29,137 nucleotides of DNA from Chrysochromulina tobinii (Eukaryota > Haptophyta > Prymnesiales > Chrysochromulinaceae), in the NCBI GenBank assembly GCA_001275005.1, contig JWZX01002841.1, forward strand, positions 1 to 29,137, given 5' to 3'. The notes beneath the pieces were generated by a model that was not told where the DNA came from, ran no database searches, and saw nothing but the letters and a program-made list of their open reading frames with translations. The position numbers were made by a program, and so were the translations under genes. Below are positions 8,113 through 16,067 of the stretch, in pieces (positions within the stretch are counted from its first letter, which is position 1; the number at the start of each line of letters is the position of its first letter).

Positions 8113-9685
8113 TCAACTCGACCCCGTCTCCGCCGGCACCAACAGTTGCCTCGCCCTCCTCGCCGCCGCGCCCACGAGCCCACGAAGCAAGCCTCGGACG
8201 GCGGCGCCTGCGCCCTCCGCCTCGCCCTGCTCATGGCCCTGATCGGCCATGCGCGCGAGGCCGAGTCGCGCGCGCAGCTGCGCATTCTCGCGCTCGAGAG
8301 CGCGCCGTTGCGCTCGCTCGGAGGCGGCGGCCGTTTCGGCCGCCACGAGGCGCGAACGGAGCTTCGCCGCCTCGCCCGCACTCGCGGCCGCGGCCGCGGC
8401 CGCCGCCTTAGCCTTCGCCGCCTGGGTTTCGGGCACCTTCGGGCGCAGCCAGTGCAGCAAGGAGGGCAAGGCGCCGTGCGGCTCCAAAAAGGCGCGAGTC
8501 GCCCCATCCCACACCTGGAGCTTGCACGCCGCGGCTGGCACCTCCCGATGACGGCAGTCGACCTTTGCAAAGTGCAGCTTGCCCGCGCGGTCGAGGGCAC
8601 GCAGCCCGAGCCTGTCGTGCTTGTACAGATCCGACTGGCGCAAGGGCACGATCTCGCTCGTCGAATTATCCGCGTAGAACCCAAACCACGACGATTCACG
8701 CGGGACGATGATCGTATCGACTGACGAGGCGACGAGCACGAAGGCCTCGAGGTGCTCCAGCCGTGCTGCGTAGGTGCGATTGGGCGGGTGAGCCGCCTCG
8801 TTGTTCAGGTCGGCGAGGAAGGCGCTCTTTTGGCGGTAGAGCTCTAGGCGCAGCGGATCGCGCCAGTAGTTGGAGAAGGAGAGGCTCGCCTGGGAGGCAA
8901 TCAGAGGTCAACAGAGGTCAACAGAGGTCATCAAAGGTCATCAGAGGTCATCAGAGGTCATCAGAGGTCATCAGTAAGTTGGAGAATTAGAAGGAGAGTC
9001 TCGCCTGGGAGGCGTCGGAGTACCAGACCGCCGAGGTGAGCTGGTTGATCGCGATGACGGTGGACGCGGCGAGGTCGGGCCAGTTGGCCTCCCAATCGGG
9101 GCAGCCGTACTGACCCGCCTGCGGGCCCACCCAGCTGATCAGTGTGTGCACTCGTGGCGTGCCATACCGCTGCACGAAGCCACGCGCGAGCAAGCTTCCC
9201 TGCGAGTAGCCGATCATGTTGAAGCCGCGCCTCAGGCGCACGTCGGCTTGGAGCTGCGCTGCGAGCTGGCTTAGCTGCTGGTTCATCGGCATGATGAGCG
9301 AGTCCACCTCACCGTTGCCAATCTCGATGCACCGCACATAAGAGCCCGGCCCCAGCGCCTCCCTCACCCACCCGGCGGCCTCCTCCATATTCCCGGCGCT
9401 GTCAAGGATGCCGTGCACGAGCACGACCGGGAGCGGTCGACGGCGCCGCCGGACTGCGATAGCGGCGGCGGCTCCACCAAGCGCAGTCAGTGCGAGGCGG
9501 CCTGTGTGGCGAGATCCTGAACGGCCCTCTGCTGGCGGCCGCTGCTTTGGCCTGAAGAGCCCACGCCAGCTGGTCACGCGCGGCTTAACCAGGCTGATGT
9601 TGCCGCCTCCGAGTAAGCAGACGGGCTGGCTTCGGCGTTGCTGCGCCGCCGGCACGAGCGCCTGCACGCGTCCCGCGCTCAACAT
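8113..9685 (-). CDS. PPT1: Palmitoyl-protein thioesterase (PPT1-like), two exons
   Basis: The enzyme removes thioester-linked fatty acyl groups from S-palmitoylated proteins. I join 9685-9005 (227 codons, ending in CAG) to 8889-8113 (258 codons plus stop) to give 485 aa. Exon 1 carries a leader with a hydrophobic stretch at about residues 62-78, then LPVVLVHGILDSAGNMEEA and the nucleophile motif GFNMIGYSQGSLLARGF (Ser161). Exon 2 carries NYWRDP, FLADLNNE, SSWFGFYADNS and LYKHDRLGLRALDRAGKL. Asp285 (VDTIIVP) and His341 (DCRHRE) fit the other two triad positions. Without splicing the frame stops at SQARLSF and the rest shifts by one. The 115-bp intron restores the frame exactly. After the family's usual end there is an unusual Ala-rich coiled coil (about residues 378-440) of unknown role. 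The leader is Arg-rich and not a clear signal peptide, so lysosomal sorting is not evident. Confidence 0.88.
8890..9004 (-). other. GC-AG intron created by a tandem duplication
   Basis: The intron reads on the minus strand from cag|GCGAG at 9004 to CTCCCAG| at 8890 and is 115 bp long. Its first ~33 nt copy the start of exon 2 (gcgagNctctccttct...ctccaact), and its last ~10 nt copy the end of exon 1 (gcctcccag). Each splice site is therefore one copy of a single duplicated AG|GC site. Direct-repeat copies lie at 8864-8899 and 8972-9013. The length is 1 mod 3, exactly the frame offset between the two halves of the gene. Confidence 0.85.
8901..8970. repeat. Seven-copy 10-bp minisatellite inside the intron
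   Basis: Seven head-to-tail copies of tcagaggtca (plus strand) are in perfect 10-bp register. Variants are acagaggtca (copies 2 and 3) and tcaaaggtca (copy 4). On the transcribed strand the unit reads tgacctctga/tgatgacctc. It therefore supplies repeated CTGAT/CTGAC branch-site-like motifs and pyrimidine runs upstream of the acceptor. Confidence 0.97.
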
Positions 9686-9754
9686 GTGCGCCCAGGAAGC
9701 TCACCTACCTGGCTCAGCGCAGCGCGCGGCGCGAACTGACGATGTGGACGGAAC

Positions 9755-9770
9755 ATACATGTACATGTAT
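9755..9770. promoter_or_regulatory. 16-bp perfect palindrome upstream of PPT1-like gene
   Basis: The sequence atacatgtacatgtat is identical to its reverse complement. It lies 70 bp upstream of the PPT1-like ATG at 9685, in an AT-richer stretch of otherwise very GC-rich DNA. A dimeric transcription-factor site is possible. Function is inference only. Confidence 0.35.
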
Positions 9771-9812
9771 ATCGATCAGGCGGATGAATGTTTCGGCTAC
9801 GCAACCGGCCTT

Positions 9813-9819
9813 CTTTATA
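9813..9819 (-). promoter_or_regulatory. TATA-like element for the PPT1-like gene
   Basis: TATAAAG on the minus strand lies about 130 nt upstream of the ATG at 9685, upstream of the palindrome at 9755-9770. It is one of few TATA-like matches in a GC-rich window. No transcript start is known. Confidence 0.3.
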
Positions 9820-9831
9820 CCACATCGTTTG

Positions 9832-9918
9832 GAAAATCCGAGCGACCTTATCTTTAGCACCCGTTTCAGGCCTGAAAATCCGAGCGCGCCTCTTATCTTT
9901 AGCACCCGTTTCAGGCCT
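9832..9918. repeat. Two-copy 42/45-bp tandem repeat
   Basis: The copies are at 9832-9873 and 9874-9918. Both run from gaaaatccgagcg to tttagcacccgtttcaggcct, and the second has 3 extra bases in the middle. The repeat lies between the stop of the alpha/beta hydrolase (9920) and the PPT1-like gene, both on the minus strand. It occupies the 3' flank of one gene and the promoter area of the other. Confidence 0.93.
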
Positions 9919-9919
9919 G

Positions 9920-11479
9920 TCACAAGCCCTGACATGCCTCTATACACTTCAGATCAATCCTGAGATCCCTGCACTGTACCGGTACGTGTGCCGCACCCGC
10001 AGTAGGTACCTGCACGAACTCGTCGAGCAGGGCAGCGAGGCGTAACGGCTGGTCGCTCTGCACACAATGGCCCGCGCCCTGGACGTGCTCGACCCGCGCC
10101 GTGGGGAGCCGCCGGCGTAGCTCTGCCTCATCGGAGCCATCGACCATGCGCGAGTGCGTGCCACGGATGAGCAGCGTCGGCGCCGTGGTCGCCCCGAGTT
10201 GGTCCCAGAGCGCTGCGAATGCGCAGCGGCGTGGGTGGCGGCGTGGGTAGCGTTCGTACCGCCAGATCCAAACCTCATCCTCCACGCGCTGCACGGTATT
10301 GTGCAGGACGTTACGGCGCAGCCAAGTGTGCGGGCGAGAAGGGTTGCGGGCGGCGACGCTCGAGAGCATCGCCCCAAAAGTGGCGAACGACTTTTCAACT
10401 CCGGTGCTGATGACCTCCTCAGAACTCGGCGCGCCGGTCTTGGTTGTGATACCCGGCGTCACGTCCACGAGAACGAGCCGTCGGACCAATTCGGGCCGCA
10501 GCGCGCTGAGCGAGATCGCAGCGAGGCCACCCAGGCTCATGCCGCAAAGCAGCTTCGCTCGTGGCGCACACTGGTCCATCACTTCTGCTATGTCCGCCGC
10601 CAACGCGTCAGGCTCGTGCAGGCCGTCGAGAGCAGTGTCGCTGTGGCCGTGCGAGGGCAAATCGAGGGCGATCAGAGGCCGGTTCAAGGCGAGCGCAACC
10701 GCGTCCCACGTGTGCGCGTTCTGCTTGCCGCCGTGCAGCAGCACGAGCTCCACGAGCTCCGGCGGCTCGGTGCCCCACTTGAGGGCTGACATGAAACGTC
10801 CATCGCGAAGCTTGAAGCTCTGACGCGAGACGCAGGGCGGGTGAAGGCGCGGCGGGAGATCGAGCTCGGCGCACAGCTCATCAAACATGCCAAGCTCGTC
10901 GTAACTCAGGTACGCCTCGTCCTCCTCGCATTTGTGCACGCTGCTGGCGGCCTTGCAGGACTGCGGTGGCACTGCTGCGGGAGCAGCCGCAGTGCTGGAG
11001 CTGCCACGGCCGCGGCCAGTGCCGCTGCCGCCGCCACCCGTGCCGGCGCCCCCTCCTAAAAGGTCGACAATCATGCGGCGTCGCGCCTGTTCGCTGGCCG
11101 CCATCTGTTCCTTGTATTCAGCCGGACTGAGAATCGCGGAGCCATCTTGCCCGATCCAACTGATGGCCGATCTGCGTGCCGCTGCATTCATAGGCCGACC
11201 TGCTATTGCTTTGCCCGCTTTAATCGCCTCGAATGCGCGACAGCGGAGAGACCAGAGGTGTCCATCTTGCCTATACTGGTGTTCCGGCGCCAGGTCAACC
11301 TCCGTCCCGTTAAAGTCCCACAGCTGCGGTGTGGCCGAGTGTGCCTCCTCGACGCCGCGGCCGTTGCAAGTGATGAAGCGGCGGTCGATGCGCTCTGGTG
11401 ATGCGCCGGCGCCGCCGAGGGTTGACAGTGATGCGCTTTTCCAGCGGCTCGCCGGTGAGGGCAAGATCTGCACAGGCAT
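9920..11479 (-). CDS. Alpha/beta hydrolase fold protein with N-terminal extension
   Basis: This is a 519-aa predicted serine hydrolase. The fold starts at about residue 244 (VELVLLHGGKQNAHTWDAVA, an oxyanion-loop HGG motif). It continues with PLIALDLPSHGHSDTA and the nucleophile elbow KLLCGMSLGGLAAISL (Ser315). LVRRLVLVDVTPGI follows. The likely acid is in GTHSRMVDGSD (Asp447) and the base in GAGHCVQSDQP (His471). The first ~200 residues are an extension with a Gly/Ser/Ala-rich linker at about 141-172 and a more conserved-looking block before it (TPQLWDFNGTEVDLAPEHQY). The last ~25 residues run past the fold into sequence ending beside the tandem repeat at 9832-9918, so the C-terminus may be a recent extension. 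The substrate is unknown. This is not the thioesterase family of the gene next to it; they share only the fold. Confidence 0.85.
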   Translation of the reverse strand: MPVQILPSPASRWKSASLSTLGGAGASPERIDRRFITCNGRGVEEAHSATPQLWDFNGTEVDLAPEHQYRQDGHLWSLRCRAFEAIKAGKAIAGRPMNAAARRSAISWIGQDGSAILSPAEYKEQMAASEQARRRMIVDLLGGGAGTGGGGSGTGRGRGSSSTAAAPAAVPPQSCKAASSVHKCEEDEAYLSYDELGMFDELCAELDLPPRLHPPCVSRQSFKLRDGRFMSALKWGTEPPELVELVLLHGGKQNAHTWDAVALALNRPLIALDLPSHGHSDTALDGLHEPDALAADIAEVMDQCAPRAKLLCGMSLGGLAAISLSALRPELVRRLVLVDVTPGITTKTGAPSSEEVISTGVEKSFATFGAMLSSVAARNPSRPHTWLRRNVLHNTVQRVEDEVWIWRYERYPRRHPRRCAFAALWDQLGATTAPTLLIRGTHSRMVDGSDEAELRRRLPTARVEHVQGAGHCVQSDQPLRLAALLDEFVQVPTAGAAHVPVQCRDLRIDLKCIEACQGL

Positions 11480-11694
11480 TGCCTAGGAGACCCAGCTCTT
11501 CGTCGTTACTCTACTCGGACCGTGAAGCGGCCTGTCGGTTCACAGTGGCAGCAGATATCCGTCGGGAACGTCCTCAGCCCAAATGGTATCCGGATACATG
11601 TTGATAATTTTGGAAGAAAGCTTTTGTTGTCGACTCATGAGCCTAAATTGGGCCCATGAAACCCAAATTAGGAAATTCGAGAGAAAAGTGACAT

Positions 11695-14196
11695 ATGCGG
11701 CGATGGTCGTGCCTGTCGCTGTTGGCCATGGTCCCCGGCACTATGGCAGCGCCTATTGGGGGTCCAGCTGAAGAGCCTTGGGTCCCGTTGGTACCCGAGG
11801 ATCTGCAGAACCTTTGGGCATCAGAAGAAGGAGAAACGAAGCTGGAGCCAGCGAAAACGGTACAACCTGAGGGAACGGTCCGAGCCTTGGCAACGGTGCA
11901 AGTCATGGACACAGACCGGTGCAAGTCATGGTGCCCGGAGCACACATCGCCATTGGATGTCAAGTGCAGTGCCACCTTCATGCCATGCAACCAGTGTGAC
12001 GCATGCAATACGCTCAACACACCTGCTACGATCGATGTGCCGACTGCGACCAAACCGACCACGGTCGATGTACCGACCACGACCGAGCCAACCAAGCCGC
12101 CGGCCGAGGACAAGCCGGCCGAAACCGCGCCGATTACATACCCGTGGGATACTAAGGAGGACGAGCCGACCGAGAAGGCCGAGCCGGTAGCCGAGAAAGC
12201 CCCCTCACCGGCACTGGATGCAGCGGCCGACAAGGCGGCGGCCGATAAGGCGGCGGCCGATAAGGCGGCGGCCGATAAGGCGGCGGCCGACAAGGCAGCG
12301 GCCGACAAGGCAGCGGCCGACAAGGCGGCGGCCGACAAGGCAGCGGCCGACAAGGCGGCGGCCGACAAGGCGGCGGCCGACAAGGCGGCGGCCGACAAGG
12401 CGGCGGCCGACAAGGCGGCGGCCGAGGAGGCGGCTGTGGCATCCCCCACACCGACACCGGCTGCGGTCGAGAAAGCACCCACGCCGGCACCGGCTGCGGT
12501 GGAGAAAGCCCCCAAACCGGCACCGGCGGCGGTGGAGAAAGCACCCACGCCGACACCGGCTGCGGTGGAGAAAGCACCCACGCCGGCACCGGCTGCGGTG
12601 GAGAAAGCCCCCAAACCGGCACCGGCGGCGGTGGAGAAAGCACCCACGCCGACACCGGCTGCGGTGGAGAAAGCCCCCAAACCGGCACCGGCGGCGGTGG
12701 TGAAGTCACCCACAACAGTGCCGGTGGCCTTCAATGCGACGAAACGCGCTCAAGTGCTCGTCATCGTCTCTGACCACGGAAGTGGCACGTCCACTTTTGG
12801 AGAGGCGCTCAACAAGCACCCGTGCGTCTTCGACCTCGGCGAGCCCTTTTCGTTCGCTTCCACTGTGTGGTCCACGAGCGACGTCCCCGAGTGCGCCCTC
12901 CACGAAGAGACTCTAGGCAAGGTCGCCTTTCCTAACGGGATCTTCAACTCGGACACGAAGGCTCTCACGGCCACTTCCAACCCACAACTCAAGGAGAAGA
13001 TCATGAAGCTGAGCGCCGTGTATGCCAAGCACCTCAGCGTGGATCCGGCGAGCCTTACCGGCGAGCTTTCGCCGCTGTACAACGGCCTGAAGTACAACCT
13101 CGCCGACTACTTCGTACGCATTCGCGACCTCGTGTGCCAGGGTGTGCCCGCGGACGTGTGCCCGCCCGCGGCGTGCACGGTCTCGCTCAAGGTGTTCCCG
13201 CAGTTCATGAACGCGAGGACGGACGGGCACACCTCGCTCGAGGACGAAGACTCTGCATGCACGAAGGCATGCAATGAGAAGGCCATGGGTCCCTGGAAGG
13301 ATGCACTTGCGTCCATGGCGAAGAGCCAGAAGGTCGCGATGATGTCCATATCCCGAGACGAGACTGAGAGGCAGTACTCCATCTTCCACCGCTCCACTCC
13401 GCCGGGCACCCAATTCGACTGCAGCCTCAAGCGCGTTCCGAGCGCGTTTGCCGCCTTGGCGGATATCATCGTCGACGGCAAGATCCAAATCGAGAGCTGC
13501 TGGGTAGGTGCCGCAGGTGCCGAAAAGTGCCTTGGCGAGGCGCTGAAGCTCGTCGGCCTGACGACCGAACCGATGGGGGGCGCAGGCACGGCGGTGATCA
13601 CAAGCAATGGCGAAGCAGAGAAGTACATCACACCGGCCAAGAAATCGAAAACCGAGGGTTGCTCCACTTCCAAGAACGCCATCTTTGAGATTCTGCCCAA
13701 TAATTCGAACGAGCCCATGGCTTTCAACCAAGTGCGGAACATTGGCGTGGGGAACGGCGGCCCCAAGCCAAATGCAGCCAAGCCGGCAGCCAAACCAGCA
13801 GCCAAACCAGCAGCGCCGCTCGCGGCCAAGCCAGATCCGCTGAGGACCAAGCGTGAACCAGTGCTGGTGGCCAAGCCTAAGCCGGTCCCCCTGGCGGCGA
13901 AGCCGCCCAAGCCGCCGACCTTTAGCTCCACACACCCAGCACCACACGAAGCTGAGAAGTGGTACAACCTCAAAAAGTACGAGTCCGATCTGGCACACAA
14001 TCGTCCTGCGACGCACGAGAAACCGGTGGCGGTGCCCTTTCGGTTAATCGGGACCTCGCCCGCCGAATCAGATGAGACGTCGAAACCACCGGGGCGGCTT
14101 TCAGACGAGCTCGACGAGAAGGTGAAGAGTCATAAGTTGAACATCCGTCACGGAGTTCCCATGCCAACACACCCCGTTGGGTACGTGAAGCCGTGA
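11695..14196 (+). CDS. Secretory sulfotransferase-like protein with tandem repeats
   Basis: The 833-aa product begins with a signal-peptide-like segment ([20 protein letters not shown]), so it should enter the secretory pathway. A Cys cluster follows at residues 76-104 (C-x3-WC...C...C-x2-C-x2-C). It resembles small Cys modules I associate with secreted algal glycosyl- and sulfotransferases, but I cannot check that. Thirteen AADKA units and eight 11-residue P(T/K)P(A/T)PAAVEKA units form a long stalk. The globular part starts at about residue 350 with [19 protein letters not shown], then [13 protein letters not shown]. This matches the layout of the PAPS 5'-phosphosulfate loop of sulfotransferases (S-x2-G-S-T-x2, HP-x-V, EPF), with His where Arg is more usual. 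[14 protein letters not shown] could be the 3'-phosphate-binding Arg/Ser region. The C-terminus is an Ala/Pro/Lys-rich tail. Golgi or surface sulfation is likely but unproven. Confidence 0.7.
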   Translation: MRRWSCLSLLAMVPGTMAAPIGGPAEEPWVPLVPEDLQNLWASEEGETKLEPAKTVQPEGTVRALATVQVMDTDRCKSWCPEHTSPLDVKCSATFMPCNQCDACNTLNTPATIDVPTATKPTTVDVPTTTEPTKPPAEDKPAETAPITYPWDTKEDEPTEKAEPVAEKAPSPALDAAADKAAADKAAADKAAADKAAADKAAADKAAADKAAADKAAADKAAADKAAADKAAADKAAADKAAAEEAAVASPTPTPAAVEKAPTPAPAAVEKAPKPAPAAVEKAPTPTPAAVEKAPTPAPAAVEKAPKPAPAAVEKAPTPTPAAVEKAPKPAPAAVVKSPTTVPVAFNATKRAQVLVIVSDHGSGTSTFGEALNKHPCVFDLGEPFSFASTVWSTSDVPECALHEETLGKVAFPNGIFNSDTKALTATSNPQLKEKIMKLSAVYAKHLSVDPASLTGELSPLYNGLKYNLADYFVRIRDLVCQGVPADVCPPAACTVSLKVFPQFMNARTDGHTSLEDEDSACTKACNEKAMGPWKDALASMAKSQKVAMMSISRDETERQYSIFHRSTPPGTQFDCSLKRVPSAFAALADIIVDGKIQIESCWVGAAGAEKCLGEALKLVGLTTEPMGGAGTAVITSNGEAEKYITPAKKSKTEGCSTSKNAIFEILPNNSNEPMAFNQVRNIGVGNGGPKPNAAKPAAKPAAKPAAPLAAKPDPLRTKREPVLVAKPKPVPLAAKPPKPPTFSSTHPAPHEAEKWYNLKKYESDLAHNRPATHEKPVAVPFRLIGTSPAESDETSKPPGRLSDELDEKVKSHKLNIRHGVPMPTHPVGYVKP
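12223..12435 (+). repeat. 13-copy in-frame AADKA minisatellite
   Basis: A 15-bp unit gcggccgacaaggcg repeats 13 times with only silent gac/gat and gcg/gca variation, then degenerates to a gaggag copy. It encodes (AADKA)13. The strict 15-bp period and silent-only variation suggest recent expansion under coding constraint. Confidence 0.95.
12448..12711 (+). repeat. Eight-copy 33-bp in-frame repeat
   Basis: Eight 33-bp units encode P(T/K)P(A/T)PAAVEKA. Variants follow the order TPT, TPA, KPA, TPT, TPA, KPA, TPT, KPA, which shows a higher-order unit of three repeats (99 bp) duplicated at least once. The last copy has diverged to VVKS before the enzyme-like domain. Confidence 0.93.
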
Positions 14197-14741
14197 GGTA
14201 TGATCCCCGCAAGCACGCAGAGCCGAGCGGCACTTTTCGACGAGCTGAAGACGCACGTGGGAGGGGCATGTAAGACGCGCAAAACGGTCCTATGCACGAC
14301 ATAAGCGTTGGAGGGCCATTGCCACCATAGAGGATGGATGTGTGAATATACGCGGAATCGGTGGGGTTGGTCATGGTGTATCGCTCTCTGTGTGAATCAT
14401 GGCCACCTGACGGGCCGAGTATGTCGCGCATTGTGTGTAGTGGTGGCGGCGTTATCGGCTGAAAGCACAACAGGGAGGATGTTGGAGCAGAGCGGAAGTC
14501 GTTCTCGTTCTTCGTATAGTTCCGACACATATCGCTCCAGTCGAGACTCACACCGTCTAGTTTTCAAGAAGCTTGACACCAAGTCTTTTCCTACGACATC
14601 AAACGTCAGTCTGCACGTCCTTACCAACAGGTGAAGGTGTGTGTGTGAATGCTAATGTGTGTCTGAGCATGATTCGGTTCGCATCGTCTTCACAGCCAAT
14701 GGTTATATATTCACACACCTTGGTCCATCCGCTTTGTTTTC
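14197..14741. other. Intergenic region upstream of the quinone oxidoreductase
   Basis: These 545 bp lie between two genes on the plus strand and are AT-richer than the genes, with gtgtg-rich stretches. The only candidate signals are near the downstream gene (CCAAT at 14696-14700 and TATATAT at 14704-14710). I see no gene. Confidence 0.5.
14696..14710 (+). promoter_or_regulatory. CCAAT and TATA-like elements
   Basis: CCAAT is followed 3 nt later by TATATAT, which lies 32-38 nt upstream of the ATG at 14742. If the TATA functions, the 5' leader would be only a few nucleotides, which is unusually short. It may equally be chance in an AT-rich patch. Confidence 0.3.
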
Positions 14742-15839
14742 ATGTTGCGTGGTGTCGCACACGTGTCGGGGGCAGTGTCGGCAAGCCGCAGAGGTCGGTC
14801 GTTCCGCGGCATGTCGCACAGGGCAATCGTCGCCGCTTCGTTTGGGCCGCCCGAAGTCATGAAGTCGACCATCGTTCCGGCACTCGCCGCGCCGCGCAAA
14901 GGACAGGTGCTCCTCAAGATGTACGCAGCTGGAGTGAATCCGAGCGACACGTACATTCGCTTGGGTCCAGCAGGCCCTTGGGCAGCCACGCCCCACCTGC
15001 TTCCCGGCCTGCCGTATACGCCGGGCAAGGATGGGGCTGGCGTCGTCGAGGCAGTCGGCGAAGGCGTGACAGCGTTTGCGCCCGGCAACCGTGTATACAC
15101 TTCAGCCTCCTTGAGCGGCACCTTTGCGGAGTATGCCTTGTGCTCGGCTGAGTCCGTGCACCCGCTTCCGGATCGTGTGAGCTTTGCTCAGGGCGCATGC
15201 GTCGGCGTGCCATGCGCAACTGCATACCGTGCTCTCTTCACGCGTTGCGCCGTGGCGGCCGGCGATGCCGTCTTCATCCACGGCGCGTCCGGTGCCGTCG
15301 GGCTGGCGGCGACGCAGCTGGCGGTGGCGGCCGGGTGCACCGTCGTTGGCAGCGCGGGCACGCCCAATGGCGAGCAGATGGTGGCCAAGCTGGGCGCAAC
15401 CGCCGTCAATCACCGTGCAGCAGGCTACCTGGAGGCTGCGACAGCCGCGCTTCCAGCCGGCAAGACTGGATTCGATGTGGTGCTCGAGATGGCCGCACAC
15501 GCGAATTTGGTGGCGGACCTCGGGCTGCTGCAACATGGTGGGCGCCTCGCCATCATCGGCTCCAAACCCGAGCCCATCTCCCTCAACCCACGCCTGCTCA
15601 TGCCGCGAGAGCTCTCCATCCACGGGGTCTTCATGCCAGCGGCCTCCGCAGCTGAGAAGCACGCGACACACCGCGCGCTCTATGCGAGCATGGAGCGGGG
15701 CGAGCTGACGCCCGTCGTGGGCGCGACATTTGCCCTGGACGACGCGCCGAGCGCCCACCGCGAGATCGTGGCGCCGACGGCGGGCGGCACGGTGGGCAAT
15801 ATCGTCGTCCTCGTGCGCTCCGAGTCGAGTGATTTCTGA
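14742..15839 (+). CDS. CRYZ: Zeta-crystallin-type NADPH:quinone oxidoreductase
   Basis: This is a zinc-free medium-chain dehydrogenase/reductase that reduces quinones with NADPH. The 365-aa product matches the family throughout: the N-terminal catalytic fold has VLLKMYAAGVNPSDTYIRLG, LPYTPGKDGAGVVEAVGEGV and FAEYALC. The Rossmann half has GDAVFIHGASGAVGLAATQLA (nucleotide-binding GASGAVG) and FDVVLEMAAHANLVADLGLL. The C-terminus is GNIVVLV. Structural and catalytic zinc ligands are absent, as in zeta-crystallins. It is about 35 residues longer than animal CRYZ (near 330 aa). The excess is an Arg/Ser/Ala-rich leader (MLRGVAHVSGAVSASRRGRS) that looks like a mitochondrial presequence. A second ATG at residue 24 (MSHRAIVAASFGPPEV) could give a cytosolic form. 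Confidence 0.93.
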   Translation: MLRGVAHVSGAVSASRRGRSFRGMSHRAIVAASFGPPEVMKSTIVPALAAPRKGQVLLKMYAAGVNPSDTYIRLGPAGPWAATPHLLPGLPYTPGKDGAGVVEAVGEGVTAFAPGNRVYTSASLSGTFAEYALCSAESVHPLPDRVSFAQGACVGVPCATAYRALFTRCAVAAGDAVFIHGASGAVGLAATQLAVAAGCTVVGSAGTPNGEQMVAKLGATAVNHRAAGYLEAATAALPAGKTGFDVVLEMAAHANLVADLGLLQHGGRLAIIGSKPEPISLNPRLLMPRELSIHGVFMPAASAAEKHATHRALYASMERGELTPVVGATFALDDAPSAHREIVAPTAGGTVGNIVVLVRSESSDF

Positions 15840-16067
15840 CGGACGCTCGGCTGGGGAACCATGTAATTAACCGCGCGCGCGGAGAGCGCCTCATCAATTG
15901 TGCAGTTACTACGAATCAGTCTGGACATTCCGTCTTCGCCCTTATCGCACGGCACCCGTTAGACCTCGGCCTCGCCTTTCTCCCCCCCCCCACACACGAC
16001 ATCTGTGCCTGTGGCCGCGGGGCACGGCACTTGCGCCCTCGCCCCGGAGCCCGATGCATCCGGTCGT

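Noticed and set aside
8901-8970. CRISPR-like array or nuclear-receptor half-sites (aggtca)
   Set aside because: The 10-bp units are contiguous without spacers, so this is not a CRISPR array. The aggtca motif inside an intronic minisatellite of an alga is not evidence of hormone-receptor binding.
8113-9685. PPT1-like gene as a pseudogene broken by a frameshift and stop
   Set aside because: Removing a 115-bp segment with matching duplicated AG|GC ends restores the frame exactly and rebuilds conserved sequence, and the catalytic residues are all present. A functional gene with an intron is simpler.
14573-15151. Plus-strand 192-codon ORF over the promoter and 5' end of the quinone oxidoreductase
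   Set aside because: It overlaps the well-supported CRYZ frame out of phase and has no recognisable domain.
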